From positions 9,009,366 to 9,073,365 of the forward strand of contig OX463846.1 of NCBI GenBank assembly GCA_949825065.1: a stretch of 64,000 bases of DNA, read 5' to 3'. The position numbers and the translations under genes are program-made. This document shows, piece by piece, positions 23,500 through 34,549 of the stretch. This DNA comes from Odontocerum albicorne. Lineage: Eukaryota; Arthropoda; Insecta; Trichoptera; Odontoceridae. The stretch's first letter is position 1, and each line of letters starts with the position of its first letter. The notes beneath the pieces are model-generated. The model was not told where the DNA came from, did no database searches, and worked only from the letters and a program-made list of their open reading frames with translations.

Positions 23500-23665
23500 A
23501 TTGTTGTATTGTATTGCACATCCGTTGTACATTCTGGCGAACGTATTGCCAATTGAAAATGTCTTCTATCCAGACAGAAAGGTGTTAAAAGTTGTGGAAA
23601 ATCTGATCTTGTGACAGCTGAATCTTTTCCATACCAGCACACATTAAACATGATGAAAATAACAT
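23500..23665 (-). repeat. SINE-A copy, diverged
   Basis: ttgtattgtattgcacatcc, cgaacgtattgccaattgaa, ccagacagaaaggtgttaaa: reverse complement of the SINE-A tail and middle. Confidence 0.5.
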
Positions 23666-23929
23666 TAACTTTAATATCCGCAAAGTTTAAACGGTGTCAA
23701 AGCTAGTTAAAATAATGTAACCTGAGGGTTCACGTTATAAAACTTTGAGGATTCATGAGATGAAATAATTTCCTCAAATATCAACTTGTGTATTTTAAAA
23801 ACGATGACCCAATAATGGAATTGGCAAGTTTTTCTCTTCCTCGGAAGCAGTAGATACACTCTGAATAGAATCAGATGCTAATTTGAGTATGTACGTTTTA
23901 GTGCCTCATAAACATTGTTTTATATAGTT

Positions 23930-24005
23930 ACAGGCCTTTTGATAATTTCCGTAATACTTCCATCATCAGAGAAAACACTACCCAAATAGCTGAATTCCTC
24001 AAATT
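23930..24005 (-). mobile_element. Family A LINE fragment, short
   Basis: cttccatcatcagagaaaac followed by tacccaaatagctgaattcc. This is the upstream end of the Family A block in antisense. Confidence 0.55.
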
Positions 24006-24203
24006 GTTATACTATTCCATAAAATTCTCGAAAAATCAAATTCTATGTCAGTGTTGTTCCATCAAAAAAAAATCTAAGTTCTTTACCACTATAAAACAAG
24101 TCTTCGACAATTACGTAACTCTACTTGGTAAGATTTGGTAATATTTGTGATATACAATACATACATATACATATTAAACTTAAATATACATAGGTATAAT
24201 ATT

Positions 24204-24840
24204 GGGATGCAAGTGGATGGAGAAATATTACCAAATTGTGACTCCATCTTGGGTCACTCGTCCATAGCGATGGAGAATGTGCAGCAGATGTAACCCATAT
24301 AATTAGTGTGGGGTGGATGTAGTTTAGATCAATGACGGGAGTTCTATGTGATCCGAAAATGCCAGTAAAGTTAAAAGGAAAAGTATACCAAACGATTGTC
24401 AGACCCGCACTCATCTATGGCTCCGAATGCTGGACGACGTATAACTCTTACTCTAGGCAACTAGAAACTGCTGAAATGCGCATGCTAAGATGGTCAGCTG
24501 GTGTGCCCATAAGAGACAAAATAAAAAGCTCACGCATTCGTGGAAGCCTAGATGTTACAGACATCAACAGCAAGATGGAGGAGAGGCGATTGAGATGGTA
24601 TGGGCACGTTGGACGCAGAGCACCCGATCACATTGTGAACCAGGCAATCTCCATGGATCTTCCTCGAATAACAACCAAAGGAAGACCAAAGAATTCATGG
24701 GTGGTGCAAAAAGATAACCTGATGCAGAGGCACGGCCTGGGGGACGTAGTCCGGGATAGAAGAGCATACAACCTGAGGACGAGGAGAGCTGACCCCAACA
24801 GTATTCGCAGACAATGAGTTGGGATGGAGCCAGGGAGAAG
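24204..24840 (+). mobile_element. Family B LINE, 5'-truncated, with perfect 18-bp target-site duplication
   Basis: ATACATAGGTATAATATT occurs at 24186-24203 and 24841-24858. Inside, an open 161-codon frame (24332-24817) encodes an RT C-terminus: MTGVLCDPKMPVKLKGKVYQ, TIVRPALIYGSECW, AEMRMLRWSAGV, RRLRWYGHVGRR. The upstream 130 bp continues the protein with a frameshift and a stop. The 3' end is ggatggagccagggagaag with no poly(A), as in RTE-like elements. It is 5'-truncated and so not autonomous. Confidence 0.9.
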
Positions 24841-24859
24841 ATACATAGGTATAATATTA

Positions 24860-25610
24860 AATAATTTTAAGCAATGACTTTGTAATTTATTATTGCTACT
24901 GCTTTTTGTATCTCCATGTTAGTTTAAGACAAAGTTTTGTATTTTTTGTCAATAATTTTAAGTACTTGTATAACTTGTCATGTGTTCATTTGTATATAAA
25001 TGACACTGTTGTGACATTAATTAAATAAATAGCTCACATATAAATCAATCACATTGACGTTTGATTTCGCAACATTAATTCTCAGATCAACAAATCTTAA
25101 GATCCAACAAAATTAATGCATTTCCTCAAATACCAAAATGTATGTTATGAAAATAGTCATAAAAAACTACAATAGGAAGAGTTTTATTCGTGTTCTTATC
25201 TGTATATGAAATATTTTCAAACAAGCACCCGTAACGGAGAGAGATAAGTCCATGTGAATTTATTTTTTATTCTTCTCCGTCATGTCTTAATTATTAAATT
25301 ACCCAACAATGGTTATCACGAGCGAGCCGAGGTCTTAGTTTCCCATTCAGCTGATCCCAAGTCAAGTTAACTCAACTATGGTTGGACAAGAACGACCTAT
25401 AGCTTAGATATGTCTTGACCACTTGGTATCCGTAATTGAGACAATTAGTTGACAAATTACCATTGAATACAATAATGACATTACCTGGAAACATGTTGCA
25501 TGGGATTTAGTTTGTAGAAACTAACATCATATGGGGGAACATGTTCTCGTCTTTTATGTTAATTTCAACTTAAAATAAATAAGCGTGTAACCTACAGCTA
25601 CAATTATGTA
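24860..25610. other. Unassigned sequence
   Basis: AT-rich. Nothing recognisable. Confidence 0.3.
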
Positions 25611-25614
25611 TTAA

Positions 25615-25765
25615 ATTAAGAAACTCGTATTAGGTTTCCGTTGTCTTACATCGTTGTCTACAATACAACCTGATGTGTTTATTGCCGTGTGCCAACCAAC
25701 CAGAAAGATGTTGAAAATGGTCAACCTCTGGTCGAAACACAGATATCTTAGTAATTAGGCTACGG
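25615..25765 (-). repeat. SINE-A copy, diverged
   Basis: tttattgccgtgtgccaacc, aaccagaaagatgttgaaaa, acctctggtcgaaacac, in the reverse SINE-A order. Confidence 0.5.
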
Positions 25766-26232
25766 AGTTACAAAATAGCGCTATATAAAACTGCCTAACG
25801 AAAGTTTGCAACAGATAAAACTTGTATATCAGAACTCTGGGTTAAATCTGTCAAGAATGTGTACTTACTGAATGCAAAAGTTTGCACATAATAAACCAAT
25901 ATATGCACAGGCGTGTTCCATCCACGTGATGGCTGAAAATCATACTTGATCACGAGGAATAGTCTATCGATAGAGGTCGTCATCATAATGGGTCAAACAT
26001 TTATGACGCTTTCCTTCTTTGATAAGTAATGTCTTTACGGTGGACAATGTGTTGCATCAATTGCAATGCTAGGATGTTTCTTCATCCCTCCATCGTCCTC
26101 TTTTGGCCATTGCCTTTTCATAACGTTCATTTTAAGTTTTACGATCTCCTTGCCCTAGTTCCTTTTTCCATCCAAGGGTATCTATAAAAATAACTCATAT
26201 TCGGTTTAACAGTTAATAGTAATAATAAAAAT

Positions 26233-26545
26233 ACTATTTATACAGCGCCGTTTAGATAGCAGACTCTTCTTATTGACGCTCTAGCTCAGGATTTGAACTT
26301 TTGAAAATTTAAAATATTACAAAATAAATACGTAAAATCGAGTGTAAGGAAAGGAAGGTGGTGGCTACGGTCATTAGATTAAGTCCTTCCCCAAATTTGC
26401 AAATGTTTAGAAAAACACGTTTGGTAAGAAAACCTACCACAGAAAGGTTAACTACTAAGATACCTTTGTAGATCTTTCGAAGTGTGATAGAAACACTTTC
26501 GGTTTTAAGTGTAGTGTGGTATATATTAAGAGAAAAATCCACATG
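26233..26545 (-). mobile_element. Family E LINE 3' end
   Basis: tacagcgccgtttagatagc, then aatttgcaaatgtttagaaa, then cctttgtagatctttcgaag. Same order as 15222-15545. Confidence 0.7.
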
Positions 26546-26784
26546 CGCTAAACGTGTGAGAGTATTGTGATGGAGTGACTCTAATAACAACAATGACTTA
26601 AAATAATAATAAATAATTGTTTTATTATTTAAGAAAAAGGGGCATTGTTTTAACAGGAATTAAATTCATGTTTATAGAGAACGAAACTAAAAAATCAAAA
26701 AAGAAAAAGTGATAATTGGGAAGGTAGCATTTGTGACCATTTAATTAGATACTTTCCCACATCCCTCAACAAAAATATTTTTAT

Positions 26785-27010
26785 GCATACAAACATACCA
26801 TTACACTATTGCCCTGTCGGAGTAGGCTGGGATGAAAGAATGCCAGACTGAAACAAACATCCTATCGCATATTCTACACCCATACACAATTCTACAATTT
26901 CTCTGACTTTCCTTAACCACTTCATTCTTTATTCTGTCCTATATATTTCTTACATGTGTTATTTTCAGCGAATGCATTTCTACAGCATTTATTCGGCTCC
27001 TTCAGTATTT
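26785..27010 (-). mobile_element. Family A LINE fragment
   Basis: cattacactattgccctgtc, then the internal part is skipped, then aacgcattt-like catttctacagcatttattc. Internally deleted antisense copy. Confidence 0.6.
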
Positions 27011-27250
27011 TTCTACGTCCAAGAGGAAATACATTTTGTAAAAAAAGGCTAATAACACTTTAAAAAATCTGCAAACAAATTCTTTGTAGATCTTCCGCAT
27101 ATGTGATAGTAAACATTAAGCTTTTAGTTAAGAGTGATATATATGTAGTATTTACATTCTTCCATAAATTGGAAAAATATTTCTAATGCTTTGTAATTTG
27201 TTTTATCAAACACTGTTTATTCTACTTTTTGTAATGGTATAACCCTACCG

Positions 27251-27277
27251 GTTTCAAGGCTTTCACCTCATCTTCAG
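27251..27277 (-). ncRNA. Hammerhead-ribozyme-like core, left terminal repeat
   Basis: On minus: CTGAAGA, U, GAGGU-GAAA-GCCUU hairpin, GAAAC. The U-G pair that replaces U-A in other copies keeps the stem. Confidence 0.35.
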
Positions 27278-27910
27278 GGGAGCACAAACAAGACTAAATT
27301 CTGTTCGAACTGGTACCGATATACATGCTTTTAACGGTAGGGGACATTTGGGTTGGGGACTGAGGGCTGAGGGAGGCATGGGATGATCTCGGCAGCAGCG
27401 GAGAGATTTTTGGGATCTATGTGTTTACCAGATGTTCACCTCAATGTACTGACTTAGAAATTTATAGGGACTCTAATCTGTCCAATTTATTTCCGTTACT
27501 ACTGATATGTAAGAATTTGGCATCATCGATAGAAAAAGTATGGTTTTTACGGTGACAGTGATTAGCCATTTCAGAAGAAATTAGAGGATTTGTTAAGGCG
27601 GATTTGTGTTCACGAAATCTCTTTTTAAAGGATCTTCCTGTCTTTCCTATATATAAATTATCACAGTCAGCACATAAAAGTTTATATACACCACTGTTGC
27701 TAAGTATTCCATTCCATTATTTTTTCCTTTCCCGTTAAATAAGAGTTTCCGGAGATTAAAATTAGTGTAAAAAGCTGGCTTCGTGATTTGAACATTTTTG
27801 GTTATTTCGTATATGTTTTTTTATAAATAGGACTTTGCTCCATTTATAGGTATGCTTATCGGTGTATATCGGTACCAGTTCGAACATAATTCAGTCTTTT
27901 TTGTGCTCCC

Positions 27911-27937
27911 CTGAAGATGAGGTGAACGCCTTGAAAC
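27911..27937 (+). ncRNA. Hammerhead-ribozyme-like core, right terminal repeat
   Basis: CTGAAGA at 27911-27917 and GAAAC at 27933-27937 flank GAGG-UGAACG-CCUU. A following hairpin GGTA/TACC could act as stem III. Confidence 0.35.
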
Positions 27938-27999
27938 TGGTAGGGTTATACCGTTACAAAAAGTGGAATAAACAGTGTTTGATAAAACAAAATACAATG

Positions 28000-28790
28000 T
28001 CTTTAAACCTCCACAACGTTAATGCCTTTACTATAAACAATATATTTCTAATGCTTTTTGAAACTGGTTACCTAAATAGATTGCAAGTTTATGTTAAAAC
28101 AGGAGAAGGTCAATCACAATATTTGAATAAAGTAGCAATTTTCTTCCAACGAATCGATGTTTTACTGGTCAAATTGATCTAATAAAATCTAGAGAGAGAA
28201 GTTCATACGACCATAACCATGAACTAGCATCGAGTATAGGTAGTGACAGCAGGATGTTATCCATCCGCCAGTGCGTGTTCCGGTTGATCTACGCGAGCCT
28301 TGAAGTCCGACCTTTATGTTCGATGGTTTTTGATTAAAAGTGAAGAAATTAATTATCCGCGACAATATTTCCTCAACGCCTAAATGACGAACAAGTTTGC
28401 GTTTATAACTAAACATGTGACCAATTTATAAAGAAAAGCATTCGTTTGAAACTTTCTTCATGGTTCCCTAACCACCAATCCTTACATTAAAACAAGATCT
28501 AAAAATAATCGTTCGTTCTGATAAAACCAAGTGTCACTCCAAGGTAGGGCGATTCTTCATCACCCTATAACAATCTTATTGAAATATTTTCAATTTATTA
28601 AATGATTCGCCCTTAACTTTATGAACTCCACATTAGAATATTTACTAATAAATTGCTTTATTGTTCCACTAATTATATTAATCCTCACTACACGTGTTTC
28701 TACCTCCTATCCTGAGGATCTCTACAGACGGAATGATACTCGTTTGTTATGAGAGTAGTGTTTATATCAGACTGTTTGAAATCATTGTTC
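28000..28790. other. Mostly unassigned; includes sequence that recurs after Penelope repeats
   Basis: 27990-28050 (caatgtctttaaacctccac, aatgcctttactataaacaa) recurs at 34480-34530 and, inverted, near 11125. It probably belongs to the Penelope element. The remainder shows nothing. Confidence 0.4.
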
Positions 28791-28794
28791 TTTA

Positions 28795-28972
28795 ATGAAT
28801 AAAATGGCAAATTCTTAATTCAAATTCAACAATTTTGTACATGAAATGGCAAAAATTAAATAGCAAATTTTAAATTGAAATTCTATGAATTCAACAATTT
28901 TAACATGAATGAAATGCCAAATTCAAATTCAATGAATTCAACAATTTTGTATATGAATAAAATGACAAAGGA
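28795..28972. repeat. Degenerate tandem repeat, about 60 bp, 3 copies
   Basis: The blocks aattcaacaattttgta and tgaatgaaatgccaaattc-like sequence recur three times with indels. Confidence 0.6.
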
Positions 28973-28974
28973 TT

Positions 28975-29465
28975 TTTTTTGTGGGATTTGCTTTAAATTT
29001 TGTTTTGGCTGTTGTTTTCATAATTTAATTATGTTTTTTGTATAATTGTAACAGAAATAAAAAAATTCGTTAAAATTCGGCTTCGGTTGTTAAAAATAAA
29101 TAAACGCGTGTAAAATGTACATAATATGTGCAACCTTTTTCATCATCCAACAGATATGGAAGATTATTTTTATTAGATTGGTATTTTAAAAAAAATATTT
29201 ATATTATTTTGTTTAATAATATACAATATTTAAAAAAATGTTTTATTTAAATTAAAACAAATTTTATTACTAAACATGTGATTAAAATAAAACGTAATCT
29301 TAATTAAATTTACGAATTAAATAGACTTTTTCAAGAAATATTATCTTCAAACTCTTTTACAATGCACTCGTAATAAAATGTTAAATACAATTTCATCAAT
29401 AAAAATGAAATAATGCGATACATTGGAAAATAATGAAATATTACAGTAATTTGTAGTTACCTGTT
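28975..29465. other. Unassigned, very AT-rich
   Basis: Long A/T runs. No motif. Confidence 0.3.
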
Positions 29466-29469
29466 ATTT

Positions 29470-30125
29470 GGGTAGCATTTTCTAAGATGATGGAATACGA
29501 TTAGTTGAGAGGGATATCGAACGGTGTATACCGATAGAAAAAAAAAATTGGAGCGCTAAACATATGTACTCGTATATACGAGTACTTGAACCGGACAGTA
29601 TTGAAATCTGCTAAGATGATAGTCCACGTTAGTATTTTGATGTCAACTTTGTTGTATGGAAGTGAAACGTGGACGTGGAAGAAACTAAGAGAAGTTGAAT
29701 AAATGCTGTAGAAATATGTGCATTGAGAATAATAATACATGAAATGACAATGTATGACAGAATACAGAATTAAGTGATTAGGGATGAATGTGAACTTAAG
29801 GCTGATGTGTTGAGCAAGAGGATAAAGAGCACAGTGATATGGTTTGGTCGTGTGAAACGAATGAATCAAGAAAGACTAACAAAACATATGTATTGTAAAT
29901 GTAAGTAGATATGTGAGAGAAAGACCAAGAAAAGTGTAGTTGGATCGAGTGATTTGTATTCTGCAAGAAAGAAACGTAGTAAGTCGCAAATCGTAGAAAT
30001 AGTATGAGAAGGTGTATGGATATAAAAAAGGCGAAGGATGTGTGTCAAGATAGGAAAGCCTGGCGCTCTGTTATCTGTGCCTACCCTGACAAAGAAATGG
30101 CGTGATGGCATGAACATATGTATGA
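29470..30125 (+). mobile_element. Family A LINE, longest sense copy
   Basis: The plus strand encodes a broken RT C-terminus. Recognisable pieces are STLLYGSETWTWKKLRE-like sequence near 29640-29690, RNECELKADVLSK-like near 29780, and KAKDVCQDRKAWRSVICAYP-like near 30025-30090. It gives the clearest layout of the family. Stops and frameshifts make it non-functional. Confidence 0.8.
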
Positions 30126-30486
30126 GTATCTAAAAAGAAATAAATAAAAAAATACTCCGGCACGTGGCGCCCTAGAGCTACAGCCCTATTAGCATAATTG
30201 TTAAAATGCCCCTGCTAGTACATAAACTACTTAATCTTGACTCATAATTTTAAAATTATATTGTAAAAACTCATTCTTTGCACTTAAAGATTACTCATGA
30301 GATGAGTTATCCTGGAAAATATTATTTATGGGTAGGATTGCGTGTCAACTGAAACACCCATTGTTCATTCATTTAAAGCCTCTTACTCATCAATGAATAT
30401 TCAACAAATATAAAAACTAAATAAAATGAAATGTAAGTCAAAGTTATTAACATGTTATAAATATTAAGCAAACAAAACAAATTAAT
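30126..30486. other. Unassigned sequence
   Basis: No motif or family match. Confidence 0.3.
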
Positions 30487-30663
30487 CATAAAATTGAGGC
30501 AATAATACGTTTAACTCTCTTAATTGAACAATACTTGAACCTCAACATAAAATTGAGGCAATAATACGTTTAACTCTCTTGATTGAACAATACTTGAACC
30601 TCAACATAAAATTGAGGCAATAATACGTTTAACTCTCTTGATTGAACAATACTTGAACCTCGA
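30487..30663. repeat. 59-bp tandem repeat, 3 copies
   Basis: Units start at 30487, 30546 and 30605 (cataaaattgaggcaataat...), nearly identical. Confidence 0.95.
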
Positions 30664-30779
30664 CAAATATATATGAACGATTACGTCCGTCAAATCAATA
30701 ACTCAAAAAATTATAAGAAAAAGGTGTTCTTCGTAATTGTTTTTTTTTTTGTAAAAACAACGAAAACTTAATTATTTCA

Positions 30780-31800
30780 TTAAAAAAAGAATTCTGTTCG
30801 AACTGGTACCAACATACATACTTCTAACGGTAAACATTCGGGCTGGAGAGAAGACAAACTCAGCGAGCAGCGGCGAGATTCTGGGAATATATGTGTTTGC
30901 CAGATGTTCACCCCGATGTACTGACAAAGAAATTTCTAGGGCCTCGAATCTGTCCAATGTATTTCCGTTACCACTGATATATAAGAATTTGGCATCATCG
31001 ATAGAGAATGTATGGTTTTCACGGTGACAATGATTAGCCATTTCAGAATAAATTAGAGGATTTGTTAAGGCGGATTTGTGTACACGAAATTTGTCAAATG
31101 TTCTTCCTGTCTTTCATGTGTAAAAATTATCACAGTCAGCATATATAATTTTATACACACCACTGTTGCTAAGTATTCTATTTTTGCCTTTCCCATTAAA
31201 TAAGAGTTTCCGGAGATTAAAATTCGTGTAAAAAGCTGGCTTTATGTGACAACGATTTTTTTTTTGGTTATTTCGTATGATACTTTTTTTTATACATAGG
31301 ACTTTGCTCCATTTATAAGTATGCTTATAGATGTCGTTAAATATATGATCTTTTATGAGTTTCTTTTTTGTTTTGTTTTTTAAAAGTTAATCAATGAGGC
31401 ATCCAGGTTAGCCATTATTTATAGCTTTTTTATGGTTATTAATTCCTTTTTAAAATTGCCGTCGGTTAAGGGGACACAGCCATCTATGAAGCATAAAGTA
31501 AAATGCTGCAAATTTATGGTTTTTAGGATGGTTGGAAGTTGCTGGAATTATAGTCTGAATAAGTGTATTTTCTATATATGTCAAAGTCAAATGTACCATT
31601 TTTGCGAGATAATGTTATGTCCAAGAAATTTAATTTTCCCCTCTGTTCTGTTTCTAATGGGAATTTTATAAAACTCTCTATAGAATTTAAATAAAACTAA
31701 AATGTCAATGTCACAAAGAAGGTCATCTGCATACCTAAAGCAGCACAAAACATTTTTAATTAACTTAAACTTATTACTAAAAATACATTTTTCAAAATAT
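30780..31800 (-). mobile_element. Penelope-like element fragment with RT palm end and GIY-YIG endonuclease
   Basis: Reading on minus from 31750: CCFRYADDLLCDIDI (RT catalytic Y-x-D-D at about 31710-31742), then KFLGHNI, a linker with stops, NLRKLLFNGKGK, SGVYKIICADCDNFY and EMANHCHRENHTFSIDDAKF. The last 89 codons are an open frame (30772-31041). The C-terminal MYVGTSSNRIL runs into the start of the terminal repeat, which is cut off at about 30786. Confidence 0.8.
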
Positions 31801-32242
31801 CAAAATGATAATAAAATAGGAAACCCTTTTTAGAAAAATTGTGATTCCAATGGGAATTCCAGTCACAACCCCCGAACTGGAAATCCCTAATATGTCCAAC
31901 TCAAAGAATTCCCTATTACGGACAGAGCTACTTCTTTAGATAAATTAATCAATTTAATAATGTATAATATAATTACCCTAAGTGCATGGCCGCACGGTAA
32001 CGCACTGGACTTTCGTGCGGAAGGTCGCCGGTTCAAACCCTACGCTTTGCTACTTCCCCTAGAATTACACATACATGTTTTCCACCCAGTATTCGGGGGT
32101 ATAAGGATACACCTGACTTCGTTCATATCTATTCTTTAAAATAAGAAGGAAAATACCTGTCGGTGAGCCACATGGTTCAGATCAACGGTGTGGCCAGTGA
32201 GTTTGCTCGTGCGCAACGGCTTACTTATTCAAATAGGAGATA

Positions 32243-32412
32243 GAAAATCGTAAATTTATTAATCAATAATAGGGTATCTAATCCTAGTTTTTTTAAGAAT
32301 TTTTTTAACTATCATTTGAAAAAAAAATTGAAAATCTTTAAAATTAAATTTAACCTTTTATTTTAAAAATAAATTATTAATAAATTATAAATTTATTAAA
32401 TTAAATAACACG
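32243..32412 (-). pseudogene. NUMT: mitochondrial 12S rRNA fragment
   Basis: On minus it reads AAACTAGGATTAGATACCCT (32271-32290 region), the near-universal 12S rRNA block used as a conserved anchor. It is embedded in the very AT-rich context usual for insect rrnS. There is no function in the nucleus. Confidence 0.88.
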
Positions 32413-32413
32413 T

Positions 32414-32528
32414 TTAATTGGGAGAGTTGATATTAGTTTAATATGTTTGCATCAGATTGATTTAAAATCTTTGGTAGCTTATTCTTCAGTAGTTCATATA
32501 GGGTTAGTTTTAGGAGGTTGAATGGTTC
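32414..32528 (+). pseudogene. NUMT: mitochondrial ND4 fragment
   Basis: The plus strand from 32414 gives 38 or so codons including [20 protein letters not shown], a conserved ND4 segment. In-frame AGA, ATA and a TGA at 32519-32521 read as Ser, Met and Trp in the invertebrate mitochondrial code. ND4 here runs opposite to the adjacent 12S piece. Confidence 0.88.
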
Positions 32529-32644
32529 TTCAGCTTCGTATTCCAACTAAATTGACGTTGGACTGACGAGGGAATACTCGACAACGATGCTTAGCTACGA
32601 GTACAACGAATTGCCCTGCGTACATAGAACAAGTCATTCGATTT

Positions 32645-33655
32645 AGTTAGACAAATTGTATATTTTTACCACAGGGCAATTGAATCTGAAATCTTAGAAT
32701 GAAAAACAAAAGCCCTTGCATAGTGTCTGTAAGGACAGTATAAATATGATTAAGACAAATGAAATGCAGGGAGGTAATTGCAAGTTTGCATGTTAAGGCA
32801 TAAAAACTGAGTTATTTTCAATATTCATGACAAATCTTACTCATTAATGCATATTGCTTCAAGACTTACTCAATAACTTCGCTCGTGAAGAAGCAGTTAG
32901 AGATAATGAGGATCATTTTCATTCGTTTTTTAACCACAGTGCTTAATTAAGCAAACGAAATACTTTTATAAATAACTAAGTCTTTCCGATCATGGACTAG
33001 CGCTGGCTGCGCTCAGACAGAGATTGTTTATTAGTCTTCCCAGTTCACAGTTCTTCTTTTTTTACGTTATCCTTTACTGTCCATGTAGTGAGACTTTGTA
33101 ACTAGTTACAAACCAATGTTAGACTCGCTGTATTCTTGGCATGCTTTAAGAACCGACTGAAAAGCTGGTGAATTGAAAAACAGTTTATAAAAGCTCCAAT
33201 ATCTTCCAAATCATCGAATAAGTTCAATGGACCAGGTACGGAATGCATAAGGCTTTTTTCAGTGAAACATTCGGTTAGATAGTTTTTTATAGAGGTCATT
33301 TCTCACGAAGTGTGCAAATCTAAACTTGGCCAAGAAATGTGCAATATGTAACGATCAACAAATATTATGCAGGCTGTAAGGCCGTGACCGCGCTTTCTGT
33401 TTTAGCGTTGCTGCACAATTGAGAAATTAGTTGAATAATCGTGTGTGATTGATCTGTATCAAACGAAACTGGTTGAATTATTGGTTTAGTGTATGCTAGA
33501 GCTATGGATAAGTCCAAAGTATATGCTAGAGCTACGGTTAAGTCCAAGGCTTAAAATTAGCTGGAAAATGAGAAGTTACACGGAGCATACACGGAGTTGT
33601 GTGAACAAGTGAGTGTGATTTGCGTGAGTCGAAAAATTTGACGATCAAATATCTA
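32645..33655. other. Mostly unassigned; short LINE-L remnant near 33105-33180
   Basis: acaaaccaatgttagactcg and gctttaagaaccgactgaaa match the LINE-L RT end at 18950. A short local duplication lies at 33490-33545 (tatgctagagct... twice). Confidence 0.4.
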
Positions 33656-33661
33656 AGATCA

Positions 33662-33860
33662 TCTGTAGCCTAGTTGGTAAAATGTCTGTCGCAAGCGTAT
33701 GACCGAATAAGACATCAACTTCAAGGGCTTGGAAACGAACACATATCGTATTTTTTTTTAATACCTGTATAATTCGAAAGAAGTTGTACAGCGCAGAGTT
33801 CGAAACGGCGACGCTCAGCTCAAAAGTCCCACATGTTACCGCGCTGCCATGCACCGCTTT
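33662..33860. repeat. SINE-A head (+) and SINE-B head (-) side by side
   Basis: atctgtagcctagttggtaa at 33662 is a SINE-A head. gcagagttcgaaacggcgac to accgcgctgccatgcacc (33785-33860) is a SINE-B head in reverse. Confidence 0.55.
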
Positions 33861-33864
33861 TTTT

Positions 33865-34340
33865 TTCAATTAATTGTTTGTTTAAAAACTAATGTTCAAT
33901 TGACACATAAAGCAACAAACCGTGACTTGAACGAGGCATTCAAGACCATATTTGTGCACGTCCGTTCGAGGTCTTCTACTTTTAATACATAAAAAAAATC
34001 ACTTGCAAAAAAAAACACCGAAAGAGATATTTTCCGCTTCATAAATTAAATCGAGGTGCTTCATCCAGTCAAAGAGTCTCATAAATAAAAAAAATATTCA
34101 AAATATGGCACTGTAATGCATAAAAATGAAACATTGCTATGCGACCGGCAGTCGAGTTATTTCGTCATGGAAAAAGAATTGCGTAAAAGAATGCAAACAT
34201 TTCAAACAGCTGAAATCTGGTGATTAAGGGTAAAACTTAAATCTGGGGATAAAGGGCGAAACTTAATCAATTAAGGATGTTGGCACTACATAAATACACT
34301 TGGGAACTTTTGAGTACATTGAATAAAAAAATGAGGAATT
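33865..34340. other. Unassigned sequence
   Basis: Nothing recognisable. Confidence 0.3.
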
Positions 34341-34344
34341 GTAA

Positions 34345-34530
34345 TTTATTTAATGAAACACGGTTTATTCCATTTTATAGTTGCTTCCAGTTCAAACATA
34401 ATTCATTATTGTGTGTGCTCCGCTCATGATGAGGTGAAAACCTTAAAACCGGTAAATAGTGTTTGATAAAACAAATTACAATGTCTTTAAACCTCCAGAG
34501 TGCTAATGCCTTAACTATAAATAATATGAA
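34345..34530 (+). mobile_element. Penelope terminal repeat fragment, degraded
   Basis: gaaacacggtttattccatt, gatgaggtgaaaaccttaaa, gtgtttgataaaacaaatta. The core reads CATGATGA and TAAAAC, so the ribozyme-like residues are mutated here. Confidence 0.65.
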
Positions 34531-34549
34531 ATAAGGAATGCTTATAAAT

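Larger units (their letters stand above)
27195..27997 (-). mobile_element. Penelope-like element fragment flanked by inverted terminal repeats
   Basis: About 125 bp at each end (27205-27330 and 27860-27995) are inverted copies of one another with few differences. Between them the minus strand encodes the GIY-YIG endonuclease region of Penelope-like elements: GVYKLLCADCDNLYIGKTGR, then KKRFREHKSALTNPL, then EMANHCHRKNHTFSIDDAKF. The paired cysteines and YIGKTGR are diagnostic. One stop interrupts the C-terminal part. The RT domain is absent, so the copy is truncated. Confidence 0.85.
31981..32640 (+). repeat. SINE-B interrupted by mitochondrial DNA
   Basis: Head gcatggccgcacggtaacgc with B-box ggttcaaaccc; middle ttcgggggtataaggataca; tail ggccagtgagtttgctcgtg up to about 32240. 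It resumes at cagcttcgtattccaactaa (about 32529) and continues to about 32640. The interval between is mitochondrial. Confidence 0.7.

Noticed and set aside
28547..28615. Possible short transposon with ends agggcgattc / gattcgccct
   Set aside because: Only about 10 bp of imperfect inverted ends, with no duplication and no second copy.
29501..29869. 122-codon minus frame
   Set aside because: Antisense shadow of a sense Family A LINE copy.
31850..31900. PMGIPVT-like peptide on plus, similar to an RT motif
   Set aside because: The Penelope RT here runs on the minus strand, and no other RT motif accompanies it on plus.
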